Source: Bordetella genomosp. 9
Lineage (GTDB): Bacteria > Pseudomonadota > Gammaproteobacteria > Burkholderiales > Burkholderiaceae_B
Assembly (NCBI RefSeq): GCF_002261425.1
Contig: NZ_NEVJ01000001.1
Location: 1,217,083-1,281,082, forward strand
Direction: 5' to 3'
Length of the DNA: 64,000 nt
Below are positions 30,160 to 39,902 of the stretch, in pieces. Both the position numbers and the translations under genes were made by a program. The notes beneath the pieces were generated by a model, which was not told the DNA's origin, did no database searches, and saw only the letters and a program-made list of their open reading frames with translations. The stretch's first letter is position 1. Every line of letters begins with the position of its first letter.

Positions 30160-31545
30160 CTACTCGTCGCCGCCCTGGGCGATGACGGGCTGGCCGCCTT
30201 GGCCGCCTTGGTCGCCGCCACCGCTGCGCCGCCGCGTACGGCGCCGCCGGGGCGCGGGTTCATCGCCCTTGGCGCGGGGCGCGCGCGAGGCCTCGTCTAT
30301 CATCTGGGCGCGGGTGATGTCGTCGGCATTGGCCAGATCCATCCACCATTGCGCCAGCACGCTATCGAACTCGCCCGCCGCCGCGCGCAGCTGCAGGAAA
30401 TCGCAGGCCGCGCGGAAGCGCGGCTGCTCCAGCATGCGGAAGATGGTCTTGCCCACGCGCCGTTCGAAGCGCGGTTGCATGAACCAGATTTCCCGCATGT
30501 CGGAAGAAAACCGGCGCTGGATCGCCAGCTTTTCGGTCTGCTCGTCCAGCACCGAGTCCGCCGCCTGCAGCAGGGCGGGGATGGGCAGCTCGCCCTGCTT
30601 GCACAGGTCGCGCCAGCGCACTTCCACCTGCTGCCAGAGCAGCGAGGCGAACAGGAAACTGGGACTGATGGTCTTGCCGGCGCGCACGCGCGCGTCGGTG
30701 CGTTCCAGCGCCAGCTCGACGAACTGCTCGCCCTGAGGCTGCTCCAGCACGACATCCAGCAAAGGCAGCACGCCGTGATGCAGGCCTTCGGCGCGCAGCT
30801 GGCGCAGGCAGTCCATGGCGTGGCCGCAGGTCAGCAGCTTGAGCATCTCGTCGAACAGCCGCGACGCGGGCACGTTCTCGATCAGGGCGGACATGGCGCG
30901 GATCGGCGCGCGCGTTTCGTCGTCGATGACGAAATTCAGCTTGGCCGCGAAGCGCACGGCGCGCAGCATGCGCACCGGATCCTCGCGATAGCGCCTGGCG
31001 GGATCGCCGATCATGCGCACCACGCGCTTTTTCAGGTCGGCCACGCCCTGGTGGTAGTCGATGACGACTTCCGTCAGCGGGTCGTAGTACAGGGCGTTCA
31101 GGGTGAAGTCGCGGCGCGCGGCGTCTTCTTCCTGGCTGCCGAAGACGTTGTCGCGCAGGATGCGCCCATGTTCGTCCGTTTCCTGGTCGCCGGTGGCCAA
31201 GGCCCGGAAGGTGGAGGTCTCGATGATCTCCTGGCCGAAAACGACGTGGACCAGCTGGAAGCGCCGGCCGATGATGCGGGCGCGGCGGAACAGGGGGCGG
31301 ATTTCTTCCGGCGTGGCATTGGTGGCCACGTCGAAATCCTTGGGCTCCATGCCGACGATCAGGTCGCGTACCGCGCCGCCGACGATGTAGGCCTCATAGC
31401 CTGCCTGTCGCAGGACTTCGCAGACCTTGATGGCATGCCGCGAAACGTTGCGGCGATCGATACCGTGGCGCTCTTTCGAAATACGCTGCGGGCCGCGCGC
31501 CGGGAATAGCCGGGCGACGAATTTTTTTATGGTTTCGGTGATCAT
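30160..31545 (-). CDS. pcnB: Poly(A) polymerase I
   Basis: Adds poly(A) tails to RNA 3' ends, promoting their decay (461 aa). The nucleotidyltransferase motif is YIVGGAVRDLIVGMEPKDFDVATNATPEE, and RRDFTLNALYYDP plus the RYREDPVRMLRAVRF region distinguish the poly(A)/CCA class. A C-terminal basic tail (RRRRTRRRSGGG) supports PcnB rather than a CCA-adding enzyme. The start is uncertain: ATG 31545 gives MITETIKKFVARLF; an upstream in-frame start at 31599 would overlap the HAD gene. It lies between folK and the HAD phosphatase on the same strand. Confidence 0.94.
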   Translation of the reverse strand: MITETIKKFVARLFPARGPQRISKERHGIDRRNVSRHAIKVCEVLRQAGYEAYIVGGAVRDLIVGMEPKDFDVATNATPEEIRPLFRRARIIGRRFQLVHVVFGQEIIETSTFRALATGDQETDEHGRILRDNVFGSQEEDAARRDFTLNALYYDPLTEVVIDYHQGVADLKKRVVRMIGDPARRYREDPVRMLRAVRFAAKLNFVIDDETRAPIRAMSALIENVPASRLFDEMLKLLTCGHAMDCLRQLRAEGLHHGVLPLLDVVLEQPQGEQFVELALERTDARVRAGKTISPSFLFASLLWQQVEVRWRDLCKQGELPIPALLQAADSVLDEQTEKLAIQRRFSSDMREIWFMQPRFERRVGKTIFRMLEQPRFRAACDFLQLRAAAGEFDSVLAQWWMDLANADDITRAQMIDEASRAPRAKGDEPAPRRRRTRRRSGGGDQGGQGGQPVIAQGGDE

Positions 31546-31550
31546 CGAAT

Positions 31551-32249
31551 TCAGGACTTCGCATCTTCCATGTGGGCGAACAAATTCAGCACCTGCCATC
31601 CGTTCGCCCGCGCGAGCTCGTGCAGCGCGGGACTGGGATTGGTCGCCACCGGCCGGGTGACCGCTTCGAGCAGCGGTACGTCGTTGATCGAGTCGCTATA
31701 AAAAAACGTTTCGGAGAAATCCGCAAGGGCCAGCCCCATGCTGGCCAGCCATTCCCGCACCCGCACCACCTTGCCTTCCTTGAAGCTGGGGGTGCCGGCG
31801 ATGCGGCCGGTGTAGCGGCCGGCGACGTATTCCGCGTCGGTGGCGATCAGGTGCGGAATGCCGAAGGCGCGGCTGATGGGCGCGGTGACGAAATGATTGG
31901 TGGCGGTGACCACGGCGCACAGGTCGCCCGCTTCCAGGTGCTGGCGCACCAGTTGCACGGCGCTGGCCTCGATGGCGGGGCGGATGACCTGCGCCATGTA
32001 TTCCTCGTGCCACAGGGCCAGCTCGAAGGGCGTATGGGCGGCCAGCAGGCCCAGCATGAACGCCGCCGACTGCTCGGCGGTCAGTTCGCCGCGGTTGTAG
32101 CGGGCCATCAGGTCTTCGTTGCGCGCGCGGGCTTCGTCCGGGTCGCCGGCGCGGCCGGTACGGGCCAGGAAATCGGCCCATTGGTAATCGCTATCCAGAG
32201 GCAGGAGCGTGTGATCGAGATCGAAGAGGGCCAGGCGTGCAGCAGTCAT
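31551..32249 (-). CDS. HAD-superfamily IB phosphatase (SerB-like)
   Basis: HAD hydrolase of subfamily IB (232 aa). The catalytic motif is ALFDLDHTLLPLDSDYQW, motif II is VTATNHFV (Thr), and motif IV is FFYSDSINDVPLLEAV. The helical cap and length match the phosphoserine-phosphatase-like family often found beside hda in Burkholderiales. The substrate is not certain. ATG 32249 overlaps the stop codon of hda by four bases. Confidence 0.92.
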   Translation of the reverse strand: MTAARLALFDLDHTLLPLDSDYQWADFLARTGRAGDPDEARARNEDLMARYNRGELTAEQSAAFMLGLLAAHTPFELALWHEEYMAQVIRPAIEASAVQLVRQHLEAGDLCAVVTATNHFVTAPISRAFGIPHLIATDAEYVAGRYTGRIAGTPSFKEGKVVRVREWLASMGLALADFSETFFYSDSINDVPLLEAVTRPVATNPSPALHELARANGWQVLNLFAHMEDAKS

Positions 32250-32947
32250 GAAGTAGGAGTATCCGGGTCCGCCAGCATCGCGCGCAGCAGCGGTATGGTC
32301 AGGGGCCGGCGCGTGGCCAGCGAATAGCGGTCCAGCGCGTCCAGCAGCGCGGCCAGGCGGCGCATGTCGCGCTCGTAATGCGTCAGCATCCAATTGATGA
32401 CTTCCGGCGCCAGTTGCAGTCCTCGCTCGGCGGCCTGCGCGGACAGCGCCGCCAGCTTGTCGGCATCCGACAGCGGGTCCAGGCGGAACACCAGGTCCCA
32501 GCCCAGCCGGGTGCGAAGGTCTTCGCGCAGCGGCATGGCCAGGGGCGCGCGGTCCCCGGCGACGGCCAGCGCGAATGCATGCTGGGTGGCCGCCGACTCG
32601 CGCCAGCGATTGTACAAGGCAAACAGCGACGCCTGCCCGGCTTCGTCCATGCGGTGCAGGTCATCCACCGCCACGACGCGGGGCATGGGGTCGGTGGGAC
32701 TGGCCTGGGCCAGGCCAGCCAGCGCGGCGGCAGCGTCCTGGGCGCCGATATAGCGGCCGCCGGGCGTCCCGGCGATGGCGCGCAGCAGATGGCTGCGCCC
32801 GCAGCCGGCCGGGCCCCAGAGGTACAGCGCATGTCCGGGCGCGAGGCGGCGCGCCGCGTCCAGCGCCTGTCCGTTGGGGCCGGGTATGTAGTTGCCGAGC
32901 GACGGAGCAGGCTCGGGCAGGACGTCTAGCAGCAGCTGGCGATTCAT
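32246..32947 (-). CDS. hda: DnaA regulatory inactivator Hda
   Basis: DnaA-homologous AAA+ protein (233 aa) that, with the beta clamp, stimulates ATP hydrolysis by DnaA and so prevents re-initiation of replication. A clamp-binding-like N-terminus (NRQLLLDVLPEP) is followed by Walker A (LWGPAGCGRSHLL), Walker B (VVAVDDLHRM) and the sensor region. Walker A has Arg in place of the usual Lys (GCGRS), a variant worth noting. The start ATG overlaps the TGA of a small upstream repeat-encoded frame (ATGA). Confidence 0.93.
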   Translation of the reverse strand: MNRQLLLDVLPEPAPSLGNYIPGPNGQALDAARRLAPGHALYLWGPAGCGRSHLLRAIAGTPGGRYIGAQDAAAALAGLAQASPTDPMPRVVAVDDLHRMDEAGQASLFALYNRWRESAATQHAFALAVAGDRAPLAMPLREDLRTRLGWDLVFRLDPLSDADKLAALSAQAAERGLQLAPEVINWMLTHYERDMRRLAALLDALDRYSLATRRPLTIPLLRAMLADPDTPTS

Positions 32948-32980
32948 TTGGAGAAGCCGGGAGCCCGCCCAGGCGCGGGC

Positions 32981-33055
32981 CGGCCTGGCGTGGCTCGGCC
33001 TGGCGCGGCTCGGCCTGGCGCGGCTCGGCCTGGCGCGGCGCGGCCAAAACCCGCT
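32981..33055. repeat. 15-bp tandem repeat (5 units) between hda and purM
   Basis: Five head-to-tail copies of the unit CGGCCTGGCGCGGCT with two single-base variants sit 33 bases upstream of the hda start codon and 100 bases upstream of purM. The unit length is a multiple of three, and on the minus strand it reads as Pro/Gly/Arg/Ala repeats in a frame ending at the hda start. Such minisatellites can change copy number; effects on expression are inferred. Confidence 0.85.
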
Positions 33056-33154
33056 TCGGAGGTCCGCTGGCGTAGAAAAGGTGGGCTCATCGTAAAATCA
33101 GGAAAGCTGACTTGAAAAAATCCCGCAATTTTTACACACCCCACGGTTTTCCTC

Positions 33155-34204
33155 ATGACAAATCAACCTTCCGCCCCGCTGACCTATCGCGACGCCGGTG
33201 TCGATATCGACGCGGGTGACGCCCTGGTCGACCGCATCAAGCCGCTGGCGGCTCGCACCATGCGGCCCGGCGTGCTGGCCGGCATCGGCGGCTTCGGCGC
33301 ACTGTTCGAAGTCCCCGGGAAATACCGCGAACCGGTGCTCGTGTCGGGTACGGATGGCGTGGGCACCAAGCTCAAGCTGGCCTTCCAGTGGAACCGGCAC
33401 GACACCGTGGGTATCGACCTGGTGGCGATGAGCGTCAACGACATCCTCGTCCAGGGCGCCGAACCCTTGTTCTTCCTGGATTATTTCGCCTGCGGCAAGC
33501 TGGCCGTGGACACCGCCGCGGCGGTGGTCGGCGGCATCGCGCGCGGCTGCGAACTGGCCGGTTGCGCCCTGATCGGCGGTGAAACCGCCGAAATGCCGGG
33601 CATGTATCCCGATGGCGAGTACGACCTGGCCGGCTTTGCCGTCGGCGCGGTGGAAAAGTCCGCCATCCTGGACGGCAAGTCGATCCGGCCGGGCGACGCC
33701 ATCCTGGGCCTGGCGTCCAGCGGCGCGCATTCCAACGGTTATTCGCTGGTGCGCAAGATCCTCGACCGTGCCGGCGCCCGGCCGGAGCAGGACTTCCAGG
33801 GCCAGCCCCTGGGCGACGTCGTCATGGCGCCCACCCGCATCTACGTCAAGCCGGTGCTGGCCGCGCTGGCGCGCCATGGGGCCGCCATCAAGGGCATGGC
33901 CCATATCACCGGCGGCGGCTTGGTCGAAAACGTGCCGCGCATCCTGCAGGCGGACGTCGCCGCCGAATTGCAGCGGGACGCCTGGAAGATGCCCCCGCTG
34001 TTCAGCTGGCTGCAGCAGCAGGGCGGCGTGGCGGACGCGGAAATGCATCGCGTCTTCAACTGCGGCATCGGCATGGCCATCGTGGTCGACGCGGCCCAGG
34101 CCGACGCCGTCGCGGCCACCTTGCGTGAGCAGGGCGAAACCGTCGACCGGATCGGCGTGGTCGTCGCCCGCCAGGGCGACGCCCCGCAGACCGTGGTTCG
34201 CTGA
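33155..34204 (+). CDS. purM: Phosphoribosylformylglycinamidine cyclo-ligase
   Basis: AIR synthetase (349 aa) closes the imidazole ring in de novo purine synthesis, using ATP. Key segments are [28 protein letters not shown], the Gly-rich [44 protein letters not shown], and the C-terminal [10 protein letters not shown]. Length is canonical. It is divergent from hda across a repeat-bearing spacer. Confidence 0.98.
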   Translation: MTNQPSAPLTYRDAGVDIDAGDALVDRIKPLAARTMRPGVLAGIGGFGALFEVPGKYREPVLVSGTDGVGTKLKLAFQWNRHDTVGIDLVAMSVNDILVQGAEPLFFLDYFACGKLAVDTAAAVVGGIARGCELAGCALIGGETAEMPGMYPDGEYDLAGFAVGAVEKSAILDGKSIRPGDAILGLASSGAHSNGYSLVRKILDRAGARPEQDFQGQPLGDVVMAPTRIYVKPVLAALARHGAAIKGMAHITGGGLVENVPRILQADVAAELQRDAWKMPPLFSWLQQQGGVADAEMHRVFNCGIGMAIVVDAAQADAVAATLREQGETVDRIGVVVARQGDAPQTVVR

Positions 34205-34220
34205 TCGCCGCTCTCCGGCG

Positions 34221-35156
34221 CTAGGTCTGCGCCAGGATCCTGGCGCAGGTCCTTTCCACCTGCTCCGTCGCATCGGGGGCCAGGCTGTCCACGACCAGTC
34301 GTTCCGGCTGCGCGCGCAGCCAGGTGATCTGCCGTTTGGCAAGCTGCCGCGTCGCGGCGATGCCTTGTTCCCGCGCGGTGGGCAGGTCGACTTCGCCCTC
34401 CAGGTAGGCCCATATCTGGCGATAGCCCACGCAGCGCACCGACGGCAATCCCGTATGCAGGTCGCCGCGCGCCCGCAGCGCCGCGACTTCTTCCACGAGT
34501 CCCTGTTCCAGCATCGTGTCGAAGCGCCGCGCGATGCGCGCATGCAGCGCGGCGCGATCGGCCGGCTCCATGCTGATGGTCACATAATCGTGGTCCTGGG
34601 GTGCGGCAGCGCGCCGGAACAGCGACGACATGGGTCGTCCGCTGACGATGCACACTTCCAGGGCCCGCTGTATGCGCTGGCTGTCATTGGGCTTGAGCCG
34701 CGCCGCGGTCACCGGGTCCAGGCGCGCCAGCTCATCGTGCATCGCCGGCCAGCCCTGCTGCGCCGCCCGTGCTTCCAGTGAGGCCCGCAGGGCGGGGTCG
34801 GCCGAGGGCAGGTCATCCAGCCCTTCGCGCAGCGCCTTGAAGTACAGCATGGTCCCGCCCGCCAGCAGCGGGATGCGGCCGCGCGCGTGGATATCGGCGA
34901 TCAGGCGCAAGGCGTCGGTTCGGAATTCCGCCGCCGAATACGCCTGCACGGGGTCGCGAATGTCGAGCAGGTGCTGCGGCACGCGCGCGCGCTCTTCGGC
35001 GGTCGGCTTGGCCGTGCCGATGTCCATGCCGCGATAGATGGTCGCCGAATCGACGTTGACGATTTCCAGCGGCCAGCGCCGCGCCAGCGCCAGCGTGGCG
35101 GCGCTCTTGCCGGCGGCGGTGGGGCCGGTCAGGCAGAGAATGGTGCGGCGGGTCAT
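34221..35156 (-). CDS. miaA: tRNA dimethylallyltransferase MiaA
   Basis: Adds a dimethylallyl group to A37 of tRNAs reading UNN codons (311 aa). The P-loop [41 protein letters not shown] and the tRNA-binding [16 protein letters not shown] segments are diagnostic. It follows mutL on the same strand (73-base gap), the familiar mutL-miaA order. Confidence 0.98.
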   Translation of the reverse strand: MTRRTILCLTGPTAAGKSAATLALARRWPLEIVNVDSATIYRGMDIGTAKPTAEERARVPQHLLDIRDPVQAYSAAEFRTDALRLIADIHARGRIPLLAGGTMLYFKALREGLDDLPSADPALRASLEARAAQQGWPAMHDELARLDPVTAARLKPNDSQRIQRALEVCIVSGRPMSSLFRRAAAPQDHDYVTISMEPADRAALHARIARRFDTMLEQGLVEEVAALRARGDLHTGLPSVRCVGYRQIWAYLEGEVDLPTAREQGIAATRQLAKRQITWLRAQPERLVVDSLAPDATEQVERTCARILAQT

Positions 35157-35229
35157 GCCGTGACGCGGTATCGCGGGCGCTGGTTCGGATGTCGATGTGG
35201 GTTTTGATGCATGCACTGGGTCATGCGTC

Positions 35230-37242
35230 TCATTGCCCGCGCAGGAAAAGCCGGTCCAGCTCCGCCACCGACCATTGCACCCAGGTGGGCCGGCCATGGT
35301 TGCATTGGTCCGCCCGCTCGGTGGCTTCCATGCGGCGCAGCAGCGCGTTCATCTCTTCGATGGTCAGGCGCCGGTTCGCGCGCACCGAGCCATGGCATGC
35401 CATGGTGGACAGCAGTTCGTTGCGTTGTTCGGTCAACAGCCGCGACACGCCGACCGTGGCCAGGTCGCGCAGCACCGCGCGCGCCAGCGATTCCACGTCG
35501 CCGCGCGCCAGCAGCGCCGGCACCGAACGCACCGCGATGGACGCCGGCCCGGACGGCCGCATGCGGAAGCCCAGCTCTTCCATCTGTTCCTCGCATTCCT
35601 CGACCAGGGCGACGTCCTTTTCCTGCGCATTGAACACCACGGGCACCAGCAGGTCCTGCCGTGGCATGTCGCGCGCATCCAGCGCGCTCTTGAGCTGCTC
35701 GTACACGACGCGCTCGTGCGCGGCGTGCATATCGACCAGCACCAGGCCGCGCCTGTTCTGCGCCAGGATATAGATGCCGTGCAACTGGCCCAGGGCCATG
35801 CCCAGGGGCTGTTCCTCGTCCATCGGCAAGCCGCCGCCGGGTGCGGGTTCGCGCAGCGACGTGGCGGCTTGCAAGCGCGCGGCGTCCGCCATGACGGATG
35901 CGTAGTCGACCAGGGCCGGCGCGTCGCGGCTGCCGAGCTGTGCGGCAGCGGCATTCGTGCCGACTTCCAGCGGGCGGTACAGGCTCTGCCAGTCGGCCGA
36001 GCCGCCGCTTGCCGGCGGCGTGTGCAGACGGAAGGGCATCTGCGTATGCGGGCGCGCGCCGGCGCCCGGACCTATGCCAGCGCCATTGCCAACGTAATTG
36101 CCAACGTGATTGCCAGCACCATTGCCATTGCCAGCCGGCATGCGCGTATCCGGAACGGCGTACGCGCCGCCGCCCATGGCCACGCCATCGCGCGCCGCCA
36201 AGGCGTCCGGCGCCTCGGCCGCTGCTGCCCCACCCGCGGCGTTCTGTCCGCCGGTCTGCGCCAGCGCATCCGCGACCGACTGGGACACGAAGCGGTGCAC
36301 CGCGCCGCTGTCGCGGAAACGCACTTCATGCTTGGCCGGATGCACGTTGACGTCGACCGCGGCGGGATCGATGTCCAGGAACAGCACGTAGGCCGGCTGG
36401 CGGTCCCCATGCAGCACATCCGCATAGGCGCTGCGCAGCGCGTGGCTGACCGTGCGATCACGCACGAAGCGGCCGTTCACGTACAGGTATTGGCGATCGG
36501 CCCGCGCCCGCGCCGCGGTGGGCCGGGTGACCATGCCGCTCAAGGCGACCGGCCCCACCGCGCGGCTGATCAGCAGGCCCTGGTCGGCGAACTCCGCGCC
36601 CAGCACGTCGCGGATGCGCTGCGGCGGCTCGGCCGGCAGCCATTGGCGATGGGCGCGATCATGGTGGAACAGGCGGAACGCGATGCGGGGATGCGCCAGC
36701 GCGATGCGCTCCATGGCATCCAGGCAATGGCCGAACTCGGTCGCCTCCGACCGCAGGAATTTGCGCCGCGCCGGCACCGCATCGAACAATTGGCGTACGT
36801 CCACGGTCGTGCCGGCCGGGCCGGAGGCCGGGGCGATTTCGCCGCTGCCGGCATCGATCTGCGACGCGTGGGACGCATCGCGCGTACGGGAGATCAGGGT
36901 GACCTGCGCGACCGATGCGATGGACGCCAGCGCTTCGCCGCGGAAACCCATGGACGCCACCGCTTCCAGTTCGTTCAGCGTGGCGATCTTGCTGGTCGCA
37001 TGGCGGCGCAGGGCCAGCGGCAGTTCTTCCGGCGGAATGCCGCCGCCGTCGTCGCTGACGGCGATGCGCCGGATGCCGCCGCCTTCCAGCCGGACCTCGA
37101 TGGCCCGCGCGCCGGCGTCGATGGCGTTTTCCAGCAGCTCTTTCAGCACCGATGCGGGGCGCTCGATGACCTCGCCAGCGGCGATCTGGCTGATCAACAG
37201 GTCGGGCAGGGCGGTGATGGGGCGGCGGTCGGACATGGACAA
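35230..37242 (-). CDS. mutL: DNA mismatch repair protein MutL
   Basis: GHKL ATPase (670 aa) that links MutS mismatch recognition to downstream endonuclease action. ATPase motifs are [17 protein letters not shown], the RHATSKI loop and [11 protein letters not shown]. The C-terminal dimerisation domain is visible from about [29 protein letters not shown], ending in [11 protein letters not shown]. The domains are joined by a long variable linker with a Gly/Asn-rich repeated stretch (DNA 36060-36130), which is unusual in detail but typical in position. Confidence 0.97.
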   Translation of the reverse strand: MSMSDRRPITALPDLLISQIAAGEVIERPASVLKELLENAIDAGARAIEVRLEGGGIRRIAVSDDGGGIPPEELPLALRRHATSKIATLNELEAVASMGFRGEALASIASVAQVTLISRTRDASHASQIDAGSGEIAPASGPAGTTVDVRQLFDAVPARRKFLRSEATEFGHCLDAMERIALAHPRIAFRLFHHDRAHRQWLPAEPPQRIRDVLGAEFADQGLLISRAVGPVALSGMVTRPTAARARADRQYLYVNGRFVRDRTVSHALRSAYADVLHGDRQPAYVLFLDIDPAAVDVNVHPAKHEVRFRDSGAVHRFVSQSVADALAQTGGQNAAGGAAAAEAPDALAARDGVAMGGGAYAVPDTRMPAGNGNGAGNHVGNYVGNGAGIGPGAGARPHTQMPFRLHTPPASGGSADWQSLYRPLEVGTNAAAAQLGSRDAPALVDYASVMADAARLQAATSLREPAPGGGLPMDEEQPLGMALGQLHGIYILAQNRRGLVLVDMHAAHERVVYEQLKSALDARDMPRQDLLVPVVFNAQEKDVALVEECEEQMEELGFRMRPSGPASIAVRSVPALLARGDVESLARAVLRDLATVGVSRLLTEQRNELLSTMACHGSVRANRRLTIEEMNALLRRMEATERADQCNHGRPTWVQWSVAELDRLFLRGQ
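36065..36130. repeat. Imperfect ATTGCCAAC-type repeats in the mutL linker
   Basis: On the plus strand the core ATTGCCAN recurs six times at 6-15-base spacing (as CCATTGCCAAC, TAATTGCCAAC, TGATTGCCAGC, CCATTGCCATTGCC). On the coding strand it yields alternating Gly-Asn-rich peptide within the interdomain linker. In-frame copy-number change would lengthen or shorten the linker. Confidence 0.6.
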
Positions 37243-37336
37243 GGATGACTCAGGGTTTGCGATCGATTTTAGCCGGGGTGCCGGGTCGGCTATAGTCGCG
37301 GGCTACGCCCACCCCTACTTTCCTGATTTCGCCGGC

Positions 37337-37975
37337 ATGCTCGATCTACTGAATATGGTGTTGCACGTCGACCAGACGCTCGGGATCTGGGTCGCCAAGT
37401 ATGGCGCCTGGGTCTATCTGGTCCTGTTCCTGATCGTTTTCGGCGAAACGGGTTTTGTCGTCCTGCCATTCCTGCCGGGCGATTCGCTGCTGTTCATCGC
37501 CGGCGCCTTCGGCGCATCGGGCCACATCGATCCCGTGCTGCTGGGCGTGCTGCTGATCGTGGCGGCGATCACCGGCAATACCCTGAACTATGCGATCGGG
37601 CGCTACATCGGCCCGCGGGTCTTTTCCATGAACGTGCGCTTCCTGGACCGGTCCGCGCTGATGCGCACGCACGCGTTCTACGAAAAGCACGGCGGCAAGA
37701 CCATCGTGCTTTCGCGTTTCATCCCGCTGGTGCGCACCTTCGCGCCCTTCGTGGCCGGGGTGGCGGAAATGAGCGTGGCGCGTTTCCAGCTCTTCAATAT
37801 CACCGGCGCCATCCTGTGGGTGGGCAGCCTGGTGGCCGCCGGATACTTCTTCGGCAACATCCCGGCGGTCAAGGAGCACCTGAACCTGATCGTGCTGGTC
37901 GGCCTGGCGGCGGCGATCGCCCCGCTGGTGCTGGCGGGGGTGTGGAAGCTGGTGCGCCGCCGGCAGGCTAGCTGA
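37337..37975 (+). CDS. DedA family membrane protein
   Basis: Integral membrane protein (212 aa) of the DedA/VTT family, members of which act as lipid scramblases or flippases and affect envelope integrity. Key segments are YLVLFLIVFGETGFVVLPFLPGDSLLF, the re-entrant region AITGNTLNYAIGRYIGPR, FYEKHGGKTIVLSRFIPLVRTFAPFVAGVAEM, and C-terminal helices. ATG 37337 (MLDLLNMVL) is chosen because similarity starts there; the upstream open frame is antisense to mutL. It starts divergently from mutL and converges on amiC with an overlap of eight bases. Confidence 0.95.
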   Translation: MLDLLNMVLHVDQTLGIWVAKYGAWVYLVLFLIVFGETGFVVLPFLPGDSLLFIAGAFGASGHIDPVLLGVLLIVAAITGNTLNYAIGRYIGPRVFSMNVRFLDRSALMRTHAFYEKHGGKTIVLSRFIPLVRTFAPFVAGVAEMSVARFQLFNITGAILWVGSLVAAGYFFGNIPAVKEHLNLIVLVGLAAAIAPLVLAGVWKLVRRRQAS

Positions 37976-39353
37976 CGTCGCCCACCCGCGCCAGCGGGGG
38001 GTTGGTGGTCAGGTAGCGCTGGATGCCCGTGAACATGGCCAGGGCCAGCTTGTCCTGGTGAGCCGACGATTTCAGCAGCGCTTCCTCGTTCGGATTGCTG
38101 ATGAACGCCGTTTCCACCAGGATGGACGGAATATCGGGGGCCTTCAGCACCGCGAAACCGGCCTGTTCGACATCGTCCTTGTGCAGCCGGTTGATCTTCT
38201 TGATTTCCTCCAGCAGCGTGCTGCCCAGCTTCAGGGAATCGTGGATCTGCGCCGACGTCGACAGGTCCAGCAGGACTTTCGCGACCTGTTCGTCGTGTGC
38301 GCCCAGGTTCACGCCGCCGATCAGGTCGGCGGCGTTTTCCTTGTTCGCCATCCAGCGCGCCGCGGCGCTGGAAGCGCCACGCTGCGACAGGGCGAAAACC
38401 GATGAACCGCTGGCGCTGGGCTTGATCCAGGCATCCGCGTGGATGGAGACGAACAGGTCGGCGCGCACGCGGCGGGCTTTCTGCACGCGCACGTGCAGCG
38501 GGACGAAATAATCGTCATCGCGGGTCAGGTACGCGCGCATGTTCGGCTGCGAGTCGATCAGGGCCTTCAGACGATGGGCGATGCGCAATACCACGTCTTT
38601 TTCACGCAGGCCGGTCTGGCCGCTGGCGCCCGGGTCCTCGCCGCCGTGGCCGGGATCCAGCGCGATGGTCAGCATGCGCTTGCGTCCGCTGAGCTTGGGC
38701 GGCGAGTCGCTCGGACGCGGCAGCGCGACCGACGGCGGGGGCGTATTGGGCAGCGGCGCGGGAGGCGGAATCGTCGCCGTGGCCGGGCCGGGCGGATTGC
38801 GCGAAATATCGTCCAGGATGCGCGCCAGCGGGTCGTCCACGTCCGGTCCGGGCGACTTTTTCAGGATCGCCATCAGGGGATCCTGGGCCACCTTGGGATA
38901 GAGGTCCAGCACCAGCCGGAACTGGTAGTCGGCCACCGGCTTGAGCGTGAAGATCTGCGGCGCCACCGCCTGCTTCAGATCGAATACCAGGCGCACGACA
39001 TTGGGACGGTTCTGCGCGATGCGCAGTGAACGGATATACGGATCGTCCTTGCGGATCTTGGCCGCCAGCTCGTTCAGAGAGTGGCTCATCGACAGGCCCT
39101 GGATATCGACGACCAGCCGGTCGGGATTTTCCAGCGTGAATTGTTCCGCCTTGAGTTCGCTGTCCAGTTCCAGCGTCACGCGGGTGTATTCGTCGGCAGG
39201 CCAGGTCCGTACCGCCAGGATGGTGGCGGCCTGGGCCAGGCGCGGAATAACGGGGAGGACGAGCAGGGTCGCCGCGGCGCCGATCAGGCGGCGTCGCGTC
39301 AGGGCGCTCCGGTGGACCGGTGCGCCGGCGGGGGGACAATCGCGTTCAGCCAT
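37968..39353 (-). CDS. amiC: N-acetylmuramoyl-L-alanine amidase (AmiC-type)
   Basis: Periplasmic zinc amidase (461 aa) that cleaves the MurNAc-L-Ala bond for daughter-cell separation. The N-terminus has a twin-arginine-like signal (TRRRLIGAAATLLVLPVIPRLAQA). An AMIN septal-targeting domain follows (about 45-150), then a Pro-rich linker and the amidase_3 catalytic domain with TIALDPGHGGEDPGASG, FVSIHADAW and ILVETAFISNPNEE. ATG 39353 lies within the end of tsaE (55-base overlap), the usual tsaE-amiC pairing. Confidence 0.96.
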   Translation of the reverse strand: MAERDCPPAGAPVHRSALTRRRLIGAAATLLVLPVIPRLAQAATILAVRTWPADEYTRVTLELDSELKAEQFTLENPDRLVVDIQGLSMSHSLNELAAKIRKDDPYIRSLRIAQNRPNVVRLVFDLKQAVAPQIFTLKPVADYQFRLVLDLYPKVAQDPLMAILKKSPGPDVDDPLARILDDISRNPPGPATATIPPPAPLPNTPPPSVALPRPSDSPPKLSGRKRMLTIALDPGHGGEDPGASGQTGLREKDVVLRIAHRLKALIDSQPNMRAYLTRDDDYFVPLHVRVQKARRVRADLFVSIHADAWIKPSASGSSVFALSQRGASSAAARWMANKENAADLIGGVNLGAHDEQVAKVLLDLSTSAQIHDSLKLGSTLLEEIKKINRLHKDDVEQAGFAVLKAPDIPSILVETAFISNPNEEALLKSSAHQDKLALAMFTGIQRYLTTNPPLARVGDVS

Positions 39354-39820
39354 AGTTGTCCTCGAGCGGTATGCGCGGTCAACGTGGCGTCGCGTCCTTG
39401 ATCGGCATAAGCCAGGTGTATGTGCAGATCGGGAGGGGGCAAAAAGGCCTCCGCCCGCTCTGGCCATTCGATCAAGACGACCACATCATCCCGCAGTAAA
39501 TCGCGGAATCCTGCGTCCAGCCACTCGCGCGGATCGCTAAATCTATAAAAATCAAAGTGATAGAAGTATAAGTTAGAAACTTTATAGCTTTCAAGCAGGG
39601 CATAGCTCGGGCTTTTGATCCGGCCCTTAATGCCGCTTTCTCGCAACAGCGCCCGGACGAAGGCAGTTTTCCCGGCGCCCAGGTCGCCCGAAAGGTGGAT
39701 GCGGCCGCCCGGCGGCGCGATTCCGGCCCTGCCGTCGAGCAAAGGGGCGAATCGCCGCGCCAGCGCGTCGGTGGCCTGGTCGTCGGGCAGATGCAGGGTC
39801 AGGCTGCTGGAGGGGGACAT
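39299..39820 (-). CDS. tsaE: tRNA threonylcarbamoyladenosine biosynthesis protein TsaE
   Basis: P-loop ATPase (173 aa) of the TsaBDE complex that makes t6A37 in ANN-decoding tRNAs. Walker A is HLSGDLGAGKTAFVRALL; the family motifs SPSYALLESY and YFYHFDFYRFSDPREW and the C-terminal VVLIEWPERAE are present. The codons for SYKVSNLYFYHFDFYRFS form an AT-rich island (about 27% GC over 60 bases) that includes rare TTA and AGA codons. It overlaps amiC downstream. Confidence 0.96.
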   Translation of the reverse strand: MSPSSSLTLHLPDDQATDALARRFAPLLDGRAGIAPPGGRIHLSGDLGAGKTAFVRALLRESGIKGRIKSPSYALLESYKVSNLYFYHFDFYRFSDPREWLDAGFRDLLRDDVVVLIEWPERAEAFLPPPDLHIHLAYADQGRDATLTAHTARGQLWLNAIVPPPAHRSTGAP

Positions 39821-39902
39821 GGCGCGAGGCGAGTGGTAAAAACAAGGGATTATAGGAACCGCAGGCGCCTGCCGCGCCGGCGAACAACGGAGCCGCATCA
39901 CC

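Noticed and set aside
32981..33055. CRISPR-like array
   Set aside because: Units are contiguous 15-bp tandem copies without spacers and no cas genes are near.
35197..37248. Plus-strand 683-codon open frame
   Set aside because: It is antisense to mutL, which is unmistakable; the frame is open only because of high GC and has an Arg/Ala/His-rich shadow composition.
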